In this document: positions 45,685 through 54,238 of the stretch, piece after piece
Position numbering within the stretch: position 1 is the first letter of the stretch
Layout: each line of letters begins with the position of its first letter
NCBI GenBank assembly: GCA_016719225.1
Contig: JADKAN010000004.1
Location: 558,001-622,000 of the forward strand
DNA length: 64,000 bases
Direction of reading: 5' to 3'
Origin: Flavobacteriales bacterium
GTDB lineage: Bacteria; Bacteroidota; Bacteroidia; Flavobacteriales_F; PHOS-HE28
Program-made: the position numbers and the translations under genes
The notes under the pieces: generated by a model
What the model saw: only the letters and a program-made list of their open reading frames with translations
What the model was told of the DNA's origin: nothing
Databases searched by the model: none

Positions 45685-46520
45685 CAGTAGCCGCTTTGCT
45701 GCAGGAAACGTTCCTTGTTCCCGACTTTCACGGAGTCCGGCCTGCTGGTGATCCCGTCCAGCCAAGTGCCATACATGCTGTTAGGCAGCATGATGAAATA
45801 GCGTTCCAATGAGTCCCGGAGGGCATCCACATGCGGCTTGCCCTGGCCTGCGGTGCGGTCCTTGAAACTTTGGTCGAGATCCGTGAGCTGGTCGCCCACG
45901 AGCAACACGATGCTGTGTTCCTTGGATACGGCTTTCCTGCGCGAGGTCTTGTCGCTGCTCCCGGCCATGGGCATCACATGTTCCACATCAGCCATGGGAA
46001 ATCCTTCGACCACTAAATTCCGCACCGTAGCGTCTTCCTCATCTTCATCACGGTTGGAGATGTAATACACGGCGCAGCCTTTGCTAACGGCGTAATTGAG
46101 GAATTCCACCGCGCCTGGCAATGCTTTGGCCCTTGCCAAGCTGGTCCATTCTTTCCAGGTCCTGGGGCTATAGGTCAACCCTTTCAATGCGTTGGCCATT
46201 TGGTAGGGACTATTGTCCAGCACGGTCTCGTCGATGTCCACGATCACAGCAGGAGGAAGCGCATGGGGTCGGCCCAAATTGGCGTCCAAGCGGATCCGCG
46301 CCAATTCATAGCCCTGTTGGTAAAGCCGATGCACCTCCGCGCTGGCGTTCTGGTAGATCGCTGCATCCACGTTCTGTTGGGCCAATTGATACTGCACGCC
46401 GTTACCGGATGACGCAACTACAGGAGCATTCACCACTGGTGTGGACGTCGTGCATGCCGCCATGAACAACAGGCTTAGAAAAATGGCGGCCTGTTTCATT
46501 CTACCAAGTGAGTTGTTCAT
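45684..46520 (-). CDS. e(P4)-family 5'-nucleotidase/acid phosphatase lipoprotein
   Basis: A 278-residue class C acid phosphatase of the HAD superfamily, exported and lipid-anchored (MKQAAIFLSLLFMAAC, lipobox MAAC). Catalytic motifs: VIVDIDETVLDNSPYQ (nucleophile and acid Asp), YISNRDEDE, KTSRR lysine and LLVGDQLTDLD. It releases phosphate from nucleotides at the envelope. Start at 46520; 46499 (MKQAA) is also possible. First gene of the three-gene run with dtd and mazG-like. Confidence 0.93.
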   Translation of the reverse strand: MNNSLGRMKQAAIFLSLLFMAACTTSTPVVNAPVVASSGNGVQYQLAQQNVDAAIYQNASAEVHRLYQQGYELARIRLDANLGRPHALPPAVIVDIDETVLDNSPYQMANALKGLTYSPRTWKEWTSLARAKALPGAVEFLNYAVSKGCAVYYISNRDEDEEDATVRNLVVEGFPMADVEHVMPMAGSSDKTSRRKAVSKEHSIVLLVGDQLTDLDQSFKDRTAGQGKPHVDALRDSLERYFIMLPNSMYGTWLDGITSRPDSVKVGNKERFLQQSGY

Positions 46521-46615
46521 CTTGTTTTCATTTTCAGAGTACATCAGGTCCGTGCACTCTTTGCTCTGATATGTATGCTCGCATCCTGAGGCTGGTTCTG
46601 CGCGGTCAAGAACGT

Positions 46616-47671
46616 TCACCGGTAGGAGCTCTTCTCATCAACGCCCTCCACCATGTCAATATAACTGTTGTACCGGCTGGCTGCAAGATCGCCCTTTTCC
46701 ACCGCTTCCAGAACAGCGCAGCCCGGCTCCTTCATGTGCTTGCAATTCCCGAAGCGGCATGCACTCTTCAACGCAAGGAATTCAGGGAACTGGTCCACGA
46801 TCTCCGCTTGCGTCATGTCGACCAGGCCGAAGCCTTTTACGCCCGGCGTATCGATGATGAATGTGGGGGGGGAGTTGCCAGTTGTTAGTTGTCGGCTGTC
46901 AGGCGCACTCCGCCCGGCCTCCGCAGGTTTGTCGCCGCTCAATGCAGCCTGCCCTGGGAACTGAGAACCGGGAACTGACAACTGTAATTCAAACATCTCC
47001 GCTGCCGTGGTGGTATGCTGGCCCTTGTCCGTGGAAGCACTGATCTCCCATGTGTGCAGGTCCAAGGCTGGATCGATGGCATTCACCAACGTGCTCTTGC
47101 CAACACCGCTGTGCCCCACCAAAAGCGAGACGTTGCCTTTGAGCAGCTCTTTCACCTCCTCCATTCCCACATTCTTCAACGCGGATGTGATCAGCGTGCG
47201 GTAGCCGGCGGCTTGGTATACGTCCTCGTATTCCGCCAAGAGACCGAGTTCATCATCCTCATAATCGTCCACCTTGTTGAAGATGATGATCGGCGGAATG
47301 CGATATGCTTCCGCCGTCACCAGCACCCTGTCGATGAATCCATAGGAAGTGCGGGGCCGGGCCAAGGTCACCAGCACCAAGCACTGGTCCATGTTGCTCG
47401 CGATAACGTGCTTGTGGTGCGAGAGATTCACGGACTTCCGCACTAAATAGTTGCGTCTGTCGTGCAGTTCGGTTATCGCACCGATGATCTCGTTGCCGAC
47501 TTTTTCCGCTGCCGGCTTGAATTCCACGATATCCCCTACGGCCAACGGATTGGTGCTACTGAACCCCTTGATGCGCAGCTTTCCTTTTGCGACGCAGGTG
47601 TGCAGCACGCCGTCCTCACCGCGCACGATGTAGCGGCTGCCATTGGAACGCATGAGAAGGCCGGTGGACAT
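46616..47671 (-). CDS. rsgA: Ribosome small subunit-dependent GTPase RsgA, with repeat-derived insertion
   Basis: A 351-residue circularly permuted GTPase that checks 30S maturation. OB fold, then NKVD (G4), GHSGVGKST (G1), switch I GQHTTTAA, IIDTPG (G3), and zinc domain CRFGNCKHMKEPGC. Between EMFELQ and TFIIDTPG a 37-residue segment (about 230-266) is encoded by a dispersed-repeat-like element (46873-46983); without it the length would be the usual 310. A run of eight C on the coding strand adjoins the insert. Start at MSTGLL, 47671. Confidence 0.95.
   Translation of the reverse strand: MSTGLLMRSNGSRYIVRGEDGVLHTCVAKGKLRIKGFSSTNPLAVGDIVEFKPAAEKVGNEIIGAITELHDRRNYLVRKSVNLSHHKHVIASNMDQCLVLVTLARPRTSYGFIDRVLVTAEAYRIPPIIIFNKVDDYEDDELGLLAEYEDVYQAAGYRTLITSALKNVGMEEVKELLKGNVSLLVGHSGVGKSTLVNAIDPALDLHTWEISASTDKGQHTTTAAEMFELQLSVPGSQFPGQAALSGDKPAEAGRSAPDSRQLTTGNSPPTFIIDTPGVKGFGLVDMTQAEIVDQFPEFLALKSACRFGNCKHMKEPGCAVLEAVEKGDLAASRYNSYIDMVEGVDEKSSYR
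46865..46872. repeat. G8 homopolymer in the rsgA coding region
   Basis: Eight consecutive G on the plus strand (C8 on the coding strand, codons TCC CCC CCC) at the edge of the inserted element; a slippage-prone tract. Confidence 0.8.
46873..46983. repeat. 111-bp element inserted in frame in rsgA, with inverted heptamer ends
   Basis: The left end AGTTGCCAGTT and the right end AACTGACAACT are inverted copies (10 of 11). Each end is a short array of heptamers (AGTTGCC, AGTTGTT, AGTTGTC, GGCTGTC; and GGAACTG, AGAACCG, GGAACTG, ACAACTG). 111 bp is 37 codons, so the frame is kept. Related heptamers stand upstream of rplU. Confidence 0.75.
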
Positions 47672-47780
47672 TGTTCTATCGCCGATGTGATCTTGCGTGA
47701 TGAGCGGCAAAGATCGCTTGAATTGAAGGAGTGATCATGAGGGTAATAGGCCGTAGCTGTAGCAGTCCTATGCCAGGCGC

Positions 47781-49280
47781 TTACCGACGGCTCTCTCCAG
47801 CAGTGAATTTCGCAGGGGTGAACAGCAGGATCGCCAGTGTGATCAGGCCGATCACCACCATGCCCGTGTACACGTTCCGCGTCGCATCGAAGAAGGCCTC
47901 CCGCAGATAAAGGCTCACGGCCGAAGCCGGACCATGATGTTGAAGTGTCTCCATCACTTTGTCCACAGACGGCAGGGCTGAACGCAGGCCGGCTGGTGCA
48001 TGCTGCATTTGCTCAGAGAGCCGCGAGTTGAAAACGGCAGCGAAGATGGCCGCGCCAAGGGTTTGACCGAAATAGCGGGAGAACATATTGGTGCCGGTCA
48101 CCACGCCGCGCTGTCCCCATTCCACGGTGGATTGAACGCCGATCAATAGCGGAGTGGCGATCAGGCCGAAGCCAGCGCCCAGCGTCATTTGTATCGCGAC
48201 CAAGCTCCACACCGGCCCAGGAAAAGGCAGGAACAAAAAGGCGGAAGCACCGATGAGTGCCAGAATGATCCCGCAGAGCGCCGTGTTCCGGAAGCCGACG
48301 CGCAAATAGAGTTTCCCTGCAAGCCCGGAAGCCAAAGGCCAAGTGATGCTCATGCTCGCCAGAATGAATCCCGCCGCGATGGCGCCCACACCGGTGACTG
48401 ACTGCGCAAAGATCGGCAGGAACATATTGGGACCCATCGTGAGCGTCCCCATGCTGATGGTCGCCAAGTTGGCGCCGACAAGCACCCTTCGGCTCCACAC
48501 CCAACGCGGTAGAATGGGTTCCTCCGCACGTCGCTCGATCCGCATGGTCACGAACACCAACAGAATGGACATAAAAACGAAGCTCAAGGTGGTGAAGGAG
48601 AGCCAAGGCCAGCCCACGCCACCTTGGAGCAGGCCGAACATGATAACCGTGCCGGTAACCAGCATGGCCCCAGCACCGAGCCAATCCACTTTATGCCGTT
48701 TGGTAAACTTGGTCTCCTGCAGGAAGTGGGCGATCAGCGCGATCGAACCCAGCCCGATGGGAATGTTGATCAGGAAGATCCAGCGCCACGAGGCATATTC
48801 CGCTAAAGCACCGCCGATCGCAGGCCCCAGGATCGCGGACATGCCCCAAACGCTCGACAACCAACCTTGGATCTTCGCGCGCTCCTTGATCGTGTAGATA
48901 TCGCCAGCGATGGTGTTCACCGTTGCCATGATCGAACCCGCGCCCATCGCTTGAAGGCCCCGGAAGGCGATCAAGGATTGCATATTCCAAGCAGAAGCAC
49001 ACGCCGCCGAACCCATCAGGAAAATGGAGACACCGAAGATCAGGATAGGCTTACGCCCGAAGATGTCGGCCAGCTTGCCATAGATGGGAATGGTGATCGT
49101 CTGGACCAAGAGATAGATGGAGAACAGCCAACTGAATAATGAGAAGCCACCTAAATCGGCCACGATCTGGGGGATGGCCGTGGCCACGATGGTATTGTCC
49201 ATCGCCGCCAGCGCCATGGTGAGCATCAGCGCGGCCAGGATCCAATTCCTGTGTAACTCCTTAACCGGACGTTCTTCCAT
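47781..49280 (-). CDS. DHA2-family (EmrB/QacA) drug-efflux transporter
   Basis: A 499-residue 14-helix major-facilitator pump. Helix 1 with MALAAMDNTIVATAIPQI (the LDxTIVNVALP-type motif), GKLADIFGRKP (motif A), RGLQAMGAGSI and WRWIFLINIPIG are the DHA2 signatures. Proton-driven export of toxic compounds is the family role; substrate unknown. No regulator or HlyD partner is adjacent. Confidence 0.93.
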   Translation of the reverse strand: MEERPVKELHRNWILAALMLTMALAAMDNTIVATAIPQIVADLGGFSLFSWLFSIYLLVQTITIPIYGKLADIFGRKPILIFGVSIFLMGSAACASAWNMQSLIAFRGLQAMGAGSIMATVNTIAGDIYTIKERAKIQGWLSSVWGMSAILGPAIGGALAEYASWRWIFLINIPIGLGSIALIAHFLQETKFTKRHKVDWLGAGAMLVTGTVIMFGLLQGGVGWPWLSFTTLSFVFMSILLVFVTMRIERRAEEPILPRWVWSRRVLVGANLATISMGTLTMGPNMFLPIFAQSVTGVGAIAAGFILASMSITWPLASGLAGKLYLRVGFRNTALCGIILALIGASAFLFLPFPGPVWSLVAIQMTLGAGFGLIATPLLIGVQSTVEWGQRGVVTGTNMFSRYFGQTLGAAIFAAVFNSRLSEQMQHAPAGLRSALPSVDKVMETLQHHGPASAVSLYLREAFFDATRNVYTGMVVIGLITLAILLFTPAKFTAGESRR

Positions 49281-49488
49281 GGGATATACTTCGCCAGACT
49301 GCGCATAACGTACCTACGCTCGGTTCTGCCGAGCGCTTGCCGCCAGACAACGGAGCACATTCAATTAGCGCGGACAAAGATCGGGAAGAAGAGCAACCTT
49401 AACCTCTGATGGACACTGCCGCGAAGATGCTCAAGGCCAAACAATCGCAACATGGCTGAGCAGCGCAGCGCCTTCCCCAGGAACGAAT

Positions 49489-49520
49489 GTCATTCCGGGC
49501 TTGACAGGGTCCCGGGATGC
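49489..49520. repeat. REP-like palindrome (GTCATTCCGGGCTTGACAGG...)
   Basis: CATTCCGGG and CCCGGGATG pair (one G-T) around an 11-nt loop. This type of sequence is frequent between genes in many bacterial genomes. It is in the 334-base gap 49281-49614 between the MFS and MGMT genes, whose remaining content I cannot assign apart from the promoter box at 49601. Confidence 0.45.
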
Positions 49521-49600
49521 ATCCGTGGGCGCAAATGGCGCGCCCGTGATCATCCGGACACCAGTGATCGTCTGATCAACGATCGTCGACAGCACATCCC

Positions 49601-49608
49601 TACCTTTA
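49601..49608 (+). promoter_or_regulatory. -7 box TACCTTTA, 6 nt before the MGMT ATG
   Basis: One mismatch to TAnnTTTG, followed by TCCAAC and the ATG. Confidence 0.35.
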
Positions 49609-49614
49609 TCCAAC

Positions 49615-50151
49615 ATGCCTGACATCCTGATCAACTACTTCAAAACTCCCGTTGGAGAGATGATCCTTGGGTCATTCGAGGAACAACTCTGCCTCGCCGA
49701 TTGGCGATACCGCAGCATGCGGACCACGATCGACAAGCGCATTCGAAAAGGCTTGAATGCCGAGTACAAGGAGGGCGGTACCGATGTGATCGAACTAGCT
49801 AGGATGCAGCTCAGCGAATACTTCGCAGGGGAACGTACCTCGTTCGATGTGCCGCTACATATGGTGGGAACGGATTTCCAAAAGCGCGTGTGGAAGGCGC
49901 TCATCGATGTTCCGCATGGTACAACTTCCACCTATGCCGCATTGACCGAAGTGGTAGCCGAGAAGACGGCGATACGCGCGGTAGCTGGTGCGAATGGCGC
50001 GAATGCCATCTCGATCATCATTCCCTGCCACCGCATAATTGGTAGCACTGGCGAACTGGTGGGTTACGCAGGTGGGCTGTCCGCGAAGAAGAAGTTGTTG
50101 CAGTTGGAAGGCGTGCTGGTTGGAGAGCCGGAGTTGTTCCCGACAGACTGA
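49615..50151 (+). CDS. Methylated-DNA-protein-cysteine methyltransferase
   Basis: A 178-residue single-domain DNA repair protein that transfers the methyl group of O6-methylguanine to its own Cys. The active site IIPCHRIIG and the preceding RAVAGANGANAISI (helix-turn-helix region with FQKRVWKALIDVPHGTTSTYAAL) are clear. N-terminal half is the short Ogt-type domain. Ogt or Ada-C type cannot be distinguished. Confidence 0.95.
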   Translation: MPDILINYFKTPVGEMILGSFEEQLCLADWRYRSMRTTIDKRIRKGLNAEYKEGGTDVIELARMQLSEYFAGERTSFDVPLHMVGTDFQKRVWKALIDVPHGTTSTYAALTEVVAEKTAIRAVAGANGANAISIIIPCHRIIGSTGELVGYAGGLSAKKKLLQLEGVLVGEPELFPTD

Positions 50152-50338
50152 GTGTCGGTCTCAAAACTCGCGCGAGCATCCGTGCCCGTGAACAAAGCCG
50201 CCGTCGTCCATGGCACGGGAGGACGGCCGACTGCCAGAGGTGCTGAAGGACCTGACTCCAGCGCCATGGCCCAGAGGTCCACATAAGCGTTTATCTTTCT
50301 TTCACTGCCATCAATGTTCCATCACACAGTGTTCGTCC

Positions 50339-50346
50339 GACCTTTG
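50339..50346 (+). promoter_or_regulatory. -7 box GACCTTTG, 4 nt before the gldA ATG
   Basis: One mismatch to TAnnTTTG; followed by TGCC and ATG. Confidence 0.35.
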
Positions 50347-50350
50347 TGCC

Positions 50351-51259
50351 ATGTCCATCTCCGTGCGCAACATCACCAAGCAGTTCGGCTCCCAAAAAGC
50401 GCTCGATGGTATTTCCTTCGAGATCGGCGGGAGCGAGGTCGTAGGCTTCCTTGGCCCGAACGGTGCGGGTAAGAGCACGATGATGAAGATACTCACCTGC
50501 TTTTTGCCACCCACCAGCGGCGATGCCAGTGTGTGCGGCTTCGACATCCGCGAGGCCAGCATGGACGTGCGCCGTAACGTGGGTTACCTGCCCGAGCACA
50601 ACCCGTTGTACACGGACCTCTATGTGCGGGAATACTTGGAGTTCGTTGCCGGGCTGCACAAAATGAAGAACGTTTCCGCCCGTGTGAAGGAGATGATCGG
50701 CATGGTGGGACTGGAACGCGAGCAGCACAAGCAGATCGGTGCACTGAGCAAAGGCTACCGCCAGCGTGTGGGCTTGGCACAGGCCATGATCCACGATCCC
50801 AAGGTGCTCATCCTCGATGAACCTACCAGCGGATTGGACCCCAACCAGCTGGAGGAGATCCGGGGCCTGATCAAACACATCGGGGAAGCACGCACGGTGA
50901 TGCTGAGCACGCACATCATGCAAGAGGTGGAGGCCATCTGTAGCCGCGTCATCATCATAGACAAGGGCCGCATTGTTGCGGACGATAATGCTAAGCACCT
51001 CCGCGGGATGGGCGATAAGCGGCAAGCTATCCTCGTGGAGTTCGACGGAACGACCACCGGGGAGGAACTGCTCGCCTTACCTGGTGTGGAAGCTGTGGAT
51101 CGTGGCAGCGGAAATACATGGACCATTACCTTCCCAGAGGATCAAGATATCAGGCCCGCCGTTTTCCAGTTCGCGGTGGACAAGGGACTGAAAGTACTTA
51201 CCCTTCAACGCTCTGAACGGGACTTGGAGGATGTGTTCAAGGAGCTTACACGCAGGTAG
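50351..51259 (+). CDS. gldA: Gliding-motility ABC transporter ATPase GldA
   Basis: A 302-residue ABC ATPase: Walker A GPNGAGKST, signature LSKGYRQRVGLAQ, Walker B VLILDEPTSGLD, H-loop STHIM, then an accessory C-terminal domain ending RDLEDVFKELTRR. It matches the Bacteroidota GldA/CcmA-type family, part of the GldAFG transporter required for gliding; gldF and gldG are not next to it. The start at 50351 gives the typical MSISVRNITKQFG. Confidence 0.88.
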   Translation: MSISVRNITKQFGSQKALDGISFEIGGSEVVGFLGPNGAGKSTMMKILTCFLPPTSGDASVCGFDIREASMDVRRNVGYLPEHNPLYTDLYVREYLEFVAGLHKMKNVSARVKEMIGMVGLEREQHKQIGALSKGYRQRVGLAQAMIHDPKVLILDEPTSGLDPNQLEEIRGLIKHIGEARTVMLSTHIMQEVEAICSRVIIIDKGRIVADDNAKHLRGMGDKRQAILVEFDGTTTGEELLALPGVEAVDRGSGNTWTITFPEDQDIRPAVFQFAVDKGLKVLTLQRSERDLEDVFKELTRR

Positions 51260-51323
51260 CGTTCACGGGATCTCGGTGGTTGCTGCCTAGTGTTCCATGT
51301 TTGCTGCCGTGCAAAGGTGTTTG

Positions 51324-51357
51324 TTGGAAAATTCATCCGGGCAAAACCTTTCCTTTG
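51324..51357 (+). promoter_or_regulatory. Possible metK promoter
   Basis: TTG (51324-51326), 23 nt, TTCCTTTG (51350-51357), one mismatch to TAnnTTTG and slightly long spacing; leads to a 48-nt leader. I see no SAM riboswitch in the leader. Confidence 0.35.
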
Positions 51358-51405
51358 CGCCCTTCCTCGCCTTTCGACCACAACCATCCTCTTTAACCGT
51401 AGCGC

Positions 51406-52668
51406 ATGCCATACCTCTTCACCTCCGAAAGCGTAAGCGAAGGACATCCTGACAAGGTCGCCGATCAGATCAGTGATGCCCTCATCGATCACTTCCTCGC
51501 TTTCGACCCCGAAAGCAAAGTGGCCTGCGAAACATTGGTGACCACCGGGCAGGTGATACTTGCCGGCGAGGTGAAGAGCAACGCATACCTGGACGTGCAG
51601 CAGATCGCTAGGGAAGTGATCCGCCGCATCGGCTACACGCGCAGCGAGTACATGTTCGAAGCCGATTCCTGCGGGGTGCTCAGCGCCATTCACGAGCAAA
51701 GCCCCGACATCAACCAAGGTGTGATGCGCAAGAAGCCCGAGGACCAGGGCGCGGGCGACCAGGGCATGATGTTCGGTTACGCCTGCCGCGACACGGATTC
51801 CTACATGCCGCTTGCGTTGGACCTGAGCCATCGGTTGCTGCAGGAGCTCGCCGCGATCCGCCGCGAGAAGAATTCCAAAATGCCCTACCTGCGTCCTGAC
51901 GCGAAAAGCCAAGTGACCATCGAGTACGGGGATGACCACACTCCTTTGCGCATCGACGCCATCGTGATCAGTACCCAGCACGATGATTTTGATACCGAGC
52001 CGAAGATGTTGGCGAAGATCAAGAAGGATGTGCTGGAGATCCTTATCCCCCGCGTAAAGAAGCAGCTCTCCAAGCGGGTCCAAGCCCTCTTCAACGACAA
52101 GATCCAATACCACATCAACCCCACCGGCAAGTTCGTTATCGGCGGACCGCACGGCGATACCGGCCTCACCGGCCGTAAGATCATCGTTGATACTTACGGA
52201 GGCAAGGGTGCGCACGGCGGTGGTGCCTTCAGCGGGAAGGATCCGAGCAAGGTGGACCGCAGCGCTGCCTATGCAGCACGGCACGTGGCCAAGAATTTGG
52301 TCGCAGCCGGTGTTTGCGACGAAGTACTGGTGCAGGTTGCCTATGCCATCGGCGTGGCCAAGCCCGTTGGCTTTTACGTGAACACCTATGGGACCGCTAA
52401 AGTGAAGATGAACGATGGCAAGATCGCAAACATCTTGACGGGCATGAAGGAGCTGGACATGCGTCCGTACTTCATCGAGCAGCGCTTCAACCTGCGCACG
52501 CCTATTTACAGCGAGACCGCCGCATACGGACACATGGGCCGCACGCCACGCACCGTGACCAAGAAGTTCGATAACGCAGGTAAGCAGGTCACGGTGAAGG
52601 TGAAGCTCTTCCCTTGGGAGGAATTGGATGCCGTGCCGTCCTTGAAGAAGGCTTTCGGGATCAACTAG
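51406..52668 (+). CDS. metK: S-adenosylmethionine synthetase
   Basis: A 420-residue tetrameric enzyme making SAM from methionine and ATP. Signatures: [32 protein letters not shown] and [22 protein letters not shown], with [13 protein letters not shown]. Slightly longer than the E. coli enzyme (384), extended around residues 190-240, as in other Bacteroidota. Confidence 0.98.
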   Translation: MPYLFTSESVSEGHPDKVADQISDALIDHFLAFDPESKVACETLVTTGQVILAGEVKSNAYLDVQQIAREVIRRIGYTRSEYMFEADSCGVLSAIHEQSPDINQGVMRKKPEDQGAGDQGMMFGYACRDTDSYMPLALDLSHRLLQELAAIRREKNSKMPYLRPDAKSQVTIEYGDDHTPLRIDAIVISTQHDDFDTEPKMLAKIKKDVLEILIPRVKKQLSKRVQALFNDKIQYHINPTGKFVIGGPHGDTGLTGRKIIVDTYGGKGAHGGGAFSGKDPSKVDRSAAYAARHVAKNLVAAGVCDEVLVQVAYAIGVAKPVGFYVNTYGTAKVKMNDGKIANILTGMKELDMRPYFIEQRFNLRTPIYSETAAYGHMGRTPRTVTKKFDNAGKQVTVKVKLFPWEELDAVPSLKKAFGIN

Positions 52669-52812
52669 TTGTCATACTGCTAGCCCCTTCAGTATTCGTG
52701 GCAGGTACGAAGGCGTTCCGAGCGATCACGCGATCACTTTCCACCTTTAACCTTCCATCAAACCCGCTGTGGCTCCGGAGGTGAGTGTCGGAACCGGGGT
52801 TCGAAAGTGCAC

Positions 52813-52853
52813 GGAACTCCCTGACAACTAACAACTCACCACTAACAACTGAC
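52813..52853. repeat. 7-nt-period repeat array upstream of rplU
   Basis: ACAACTA, ACAACTC, ACCACTA and ACAACTG in exact succession (52824-52851), preceded by GGAACTC. Same family as the array ends in rsgA. The -33 element of the rplU promoter starts about 10 bases beyond it. The rest of the gap 52669-52910 has no other feature I can assign. Confidence 0.65.
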
Positions 52854-52861
52854 CAAGTTGT

Positions 52862-52891
52862 TTGTCGGATCATAAAGAAGCACTACTTTCG
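52862..52891 (+). promoter_or_regulatory. rplU-rpmA promoter (TTG-N19-TACTTTCG)
   Basis: TTG at 52862-52864, 19 nt, TACTTTCG at 52884-52891 (one mismatch to TAnnTTTG). The ATG lies 19 bases downstream of the box. Confidence 0.6.
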
Positions 52892-52910
52892 CACCCCATT
52901 TTCAGGAACC

Positions 52911-53432
52911 ATGTACGCCATTGTAGAGATCGCCGGGCAGCAATTCAAGGTGCAAGCCCCCCAAAAACTGAAAGTCCACCGGCTTGAGCTGGAGGAAGGC
53001 AAACACGTGGAGCTCGGCAACGTGCTGCTCGTAAGCCATGATGGCAAGACCAGCATTGGTACGCCCATGGTGGACGGTGCCCGCATCGCTGCGAAGGTGC
53101 TGGTGCACAGCAAAGGTGATAAGGTCCTGATCGGCAAGAAGAAACGTCGCAAAGGCTACCAGAAGGTGAACGGCCATCGCCAATACCTCACCGAGCTTTG
53201 GATCGAAGCGATCCTGGCGAAAGGCGAGAAGTTCGATGCCAGCAAGAGCACGGCTCCTGCGGTCGTCCCTTACGCTCCTGCGGTTAAGAAGACCCGTGCA
53301 ACGGTGGAAGCCGCTCCGGTTAAGAAAGCCCCGGCCAAAAAGGCACCGGCAAAGAAAGTGGCCGCCAAAAAGGCTCCTGCCAAGAAGGCGGCGGCAAAGA
53401 AGGCAGCTCCTAAAAAGGACGATAAGAAATAA
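52911..53432 (+). CDS. rplU: Ribosomal protein L21 with lysine/alanine-rich extension
   Basis: A 173-residue protein. Residues 1-103 are a normal L21 (MYAIVEIAGQQFKVQ, VHRLELEEGKHVELGNVLL, KKKRRKGYQKVNGHRQYLTELWIEAI). Residues about 115-173 are an extension made of AKKAPAKK-type repeats, resembling histone H1 tails and likely to bind RNA. The start at 52911 is fixed by the L21 N-terminus. It is followed by rpmA after 36 bases. Confidence 0.95.
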   Translation: MYAIVEIAGQQFKVQAPQKLKVHRLELEEGKHVELGNVLLVSHDGKTSIGTPMVDGARIAAKVLVHSKGDKVLIGKKKRRKGYQKVNGHRQYLTELWIEAILAKGEKFDASKSTAPAVVPYAPAVKKTRATVEAAPVKKAPAKKAPAKKVAAKKAPAKKAAAKKAAPKKDDKK

Positions 53433-53468
53433 GTGTCACCAGGTTCATCCTGATAGACCCCCCAAGCC

Positions 53469-54068
53469 ATGGCACACAAGAAAGGAGCAGGTAGTACGCA
53501 GAACGGTCGCGAGTCCCACTCGAAGCGCCTCGGCGTTAAAATTTACGGGGGCAGTGTCGCCGTAGCAGGAAACATCATCGTACGCCAACGCGGCACCCAC
53601 CACCATGCGGGCCGTAACGTTGGTGTAGGTGTGGACCACACTCTATACGCACTTACGAGCGGTATCGTGGAATTCCGTCGCAAGCGCGACAACAAGAGCT
53701 ACGTGAGCGTGTTGCCCGAAGGCATGGCCACCACGTTCCGCGGCCAAGGCGTGAAAGGACAGATGGCCGCAGCGGCTCCTGCGCCAAAGGCTGCAGCCAA
53801 AGCCGCTAAGGCAACAAAGGCCGACGACCTGAAGAAGGTGGAAGGCATCGGCCCGAAGATCGCCGAGCTCTTCAATGAAGCTGGTATCAACAGCTTCGCT
53901 GAACTTGCAGCTACTTCCGTGGATAAGCTGAAGGGCATCCTCGAAGCCGCAGGGTCGCATTTCGCATCGCACGATCCCGGCACGTGGCCCAAGCAGGCCG
54001 AACTCGCTGCCGCAGGCAAGTGGGACGAGCTGAAGACGTGGCAGGATGAGCTGAACGGCGGCAAGTAA
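53469..54068 (+). CDS. rpmA: Ribosomal protein L27 fused to a helix-hairpin-helix domain
   Basis: A 199-residue protein. Residues 1-85 are canonical L27 ([40 protein letters not shown]). Then an Ala/Lys linker and a C-terminal domain with [20 protein letters not shown], a helix-hairpin-helix, and [21 protein letters not shown]. The HhH domain with [18 protein letters not shown] is known to me as a tail on other ribosomal proteins (L21 among them) in Bacteroidota; here it is on L27. Confidence 0.95.
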   Translation: MAHKKGAGSTQNGRESHSKRLGVKIYGGSVAVAGNIIVRQRGTHHHAGRNVGVGVDHTLYALTSGIVEFRRKRDNKSYVSVLPEGMATTFRGQGVKGQMAAAAPAPKAAAKAAKATKADDLKKVEGIGPKIAELFNEAGINSFAELAATSVDKLKGILEAAGSHFASHDPGTWPKQAELAAAGKWDELKTWQDELNGGK

Positions 54069-54092
54069 GCCGTCGCACCAAATAGAATTCAA

Positions 54093-54122
54093 AGCCCCCG
54101 GATCTTCCGGGGGCTTTTTTTT
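54093..54122 (+). terminator. Rho-independent terminator after rpmA
   Basis: AGCCCCCGGA/TCCGGGGGCT hairpin with a TCT loop and T8 tail, 24 bases after the rpmA stop. The rest of 54123-54238 shows nothing. Confidence 0.95.
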
Positions 54123-54238
54123 GGCATTACTTCTCACCGCGTTAGCAGTCGGAACACAGCATCACTCCTTTACATAAGGTTCTGTGGAACAAAGCTCTTT
54201 CGTTTTTCACGGGTGCGTCCGGACCCTCCGCGCGATTT

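Noticed and set aside
49431..49634. 67-codon minus-strand frame between MFS and MGMT genes
   Set aside because: It translates a REP-like palindrome (SRDPVKPGMTF) and overlaps the MGMT promoter; no family likeness.
51260..51405. Possible SAM riboswitch before metK
   Set aside because: No SAM-I or SAM-II core or pseudoknot could be recognised; only a promoter-like sequence.
51205..52533. 442-codon minus-strand frame opposite metK
   Set aside because: Shadow of metK, whose protein has every family motif; the antisense product is His/Val-rich without motifs.
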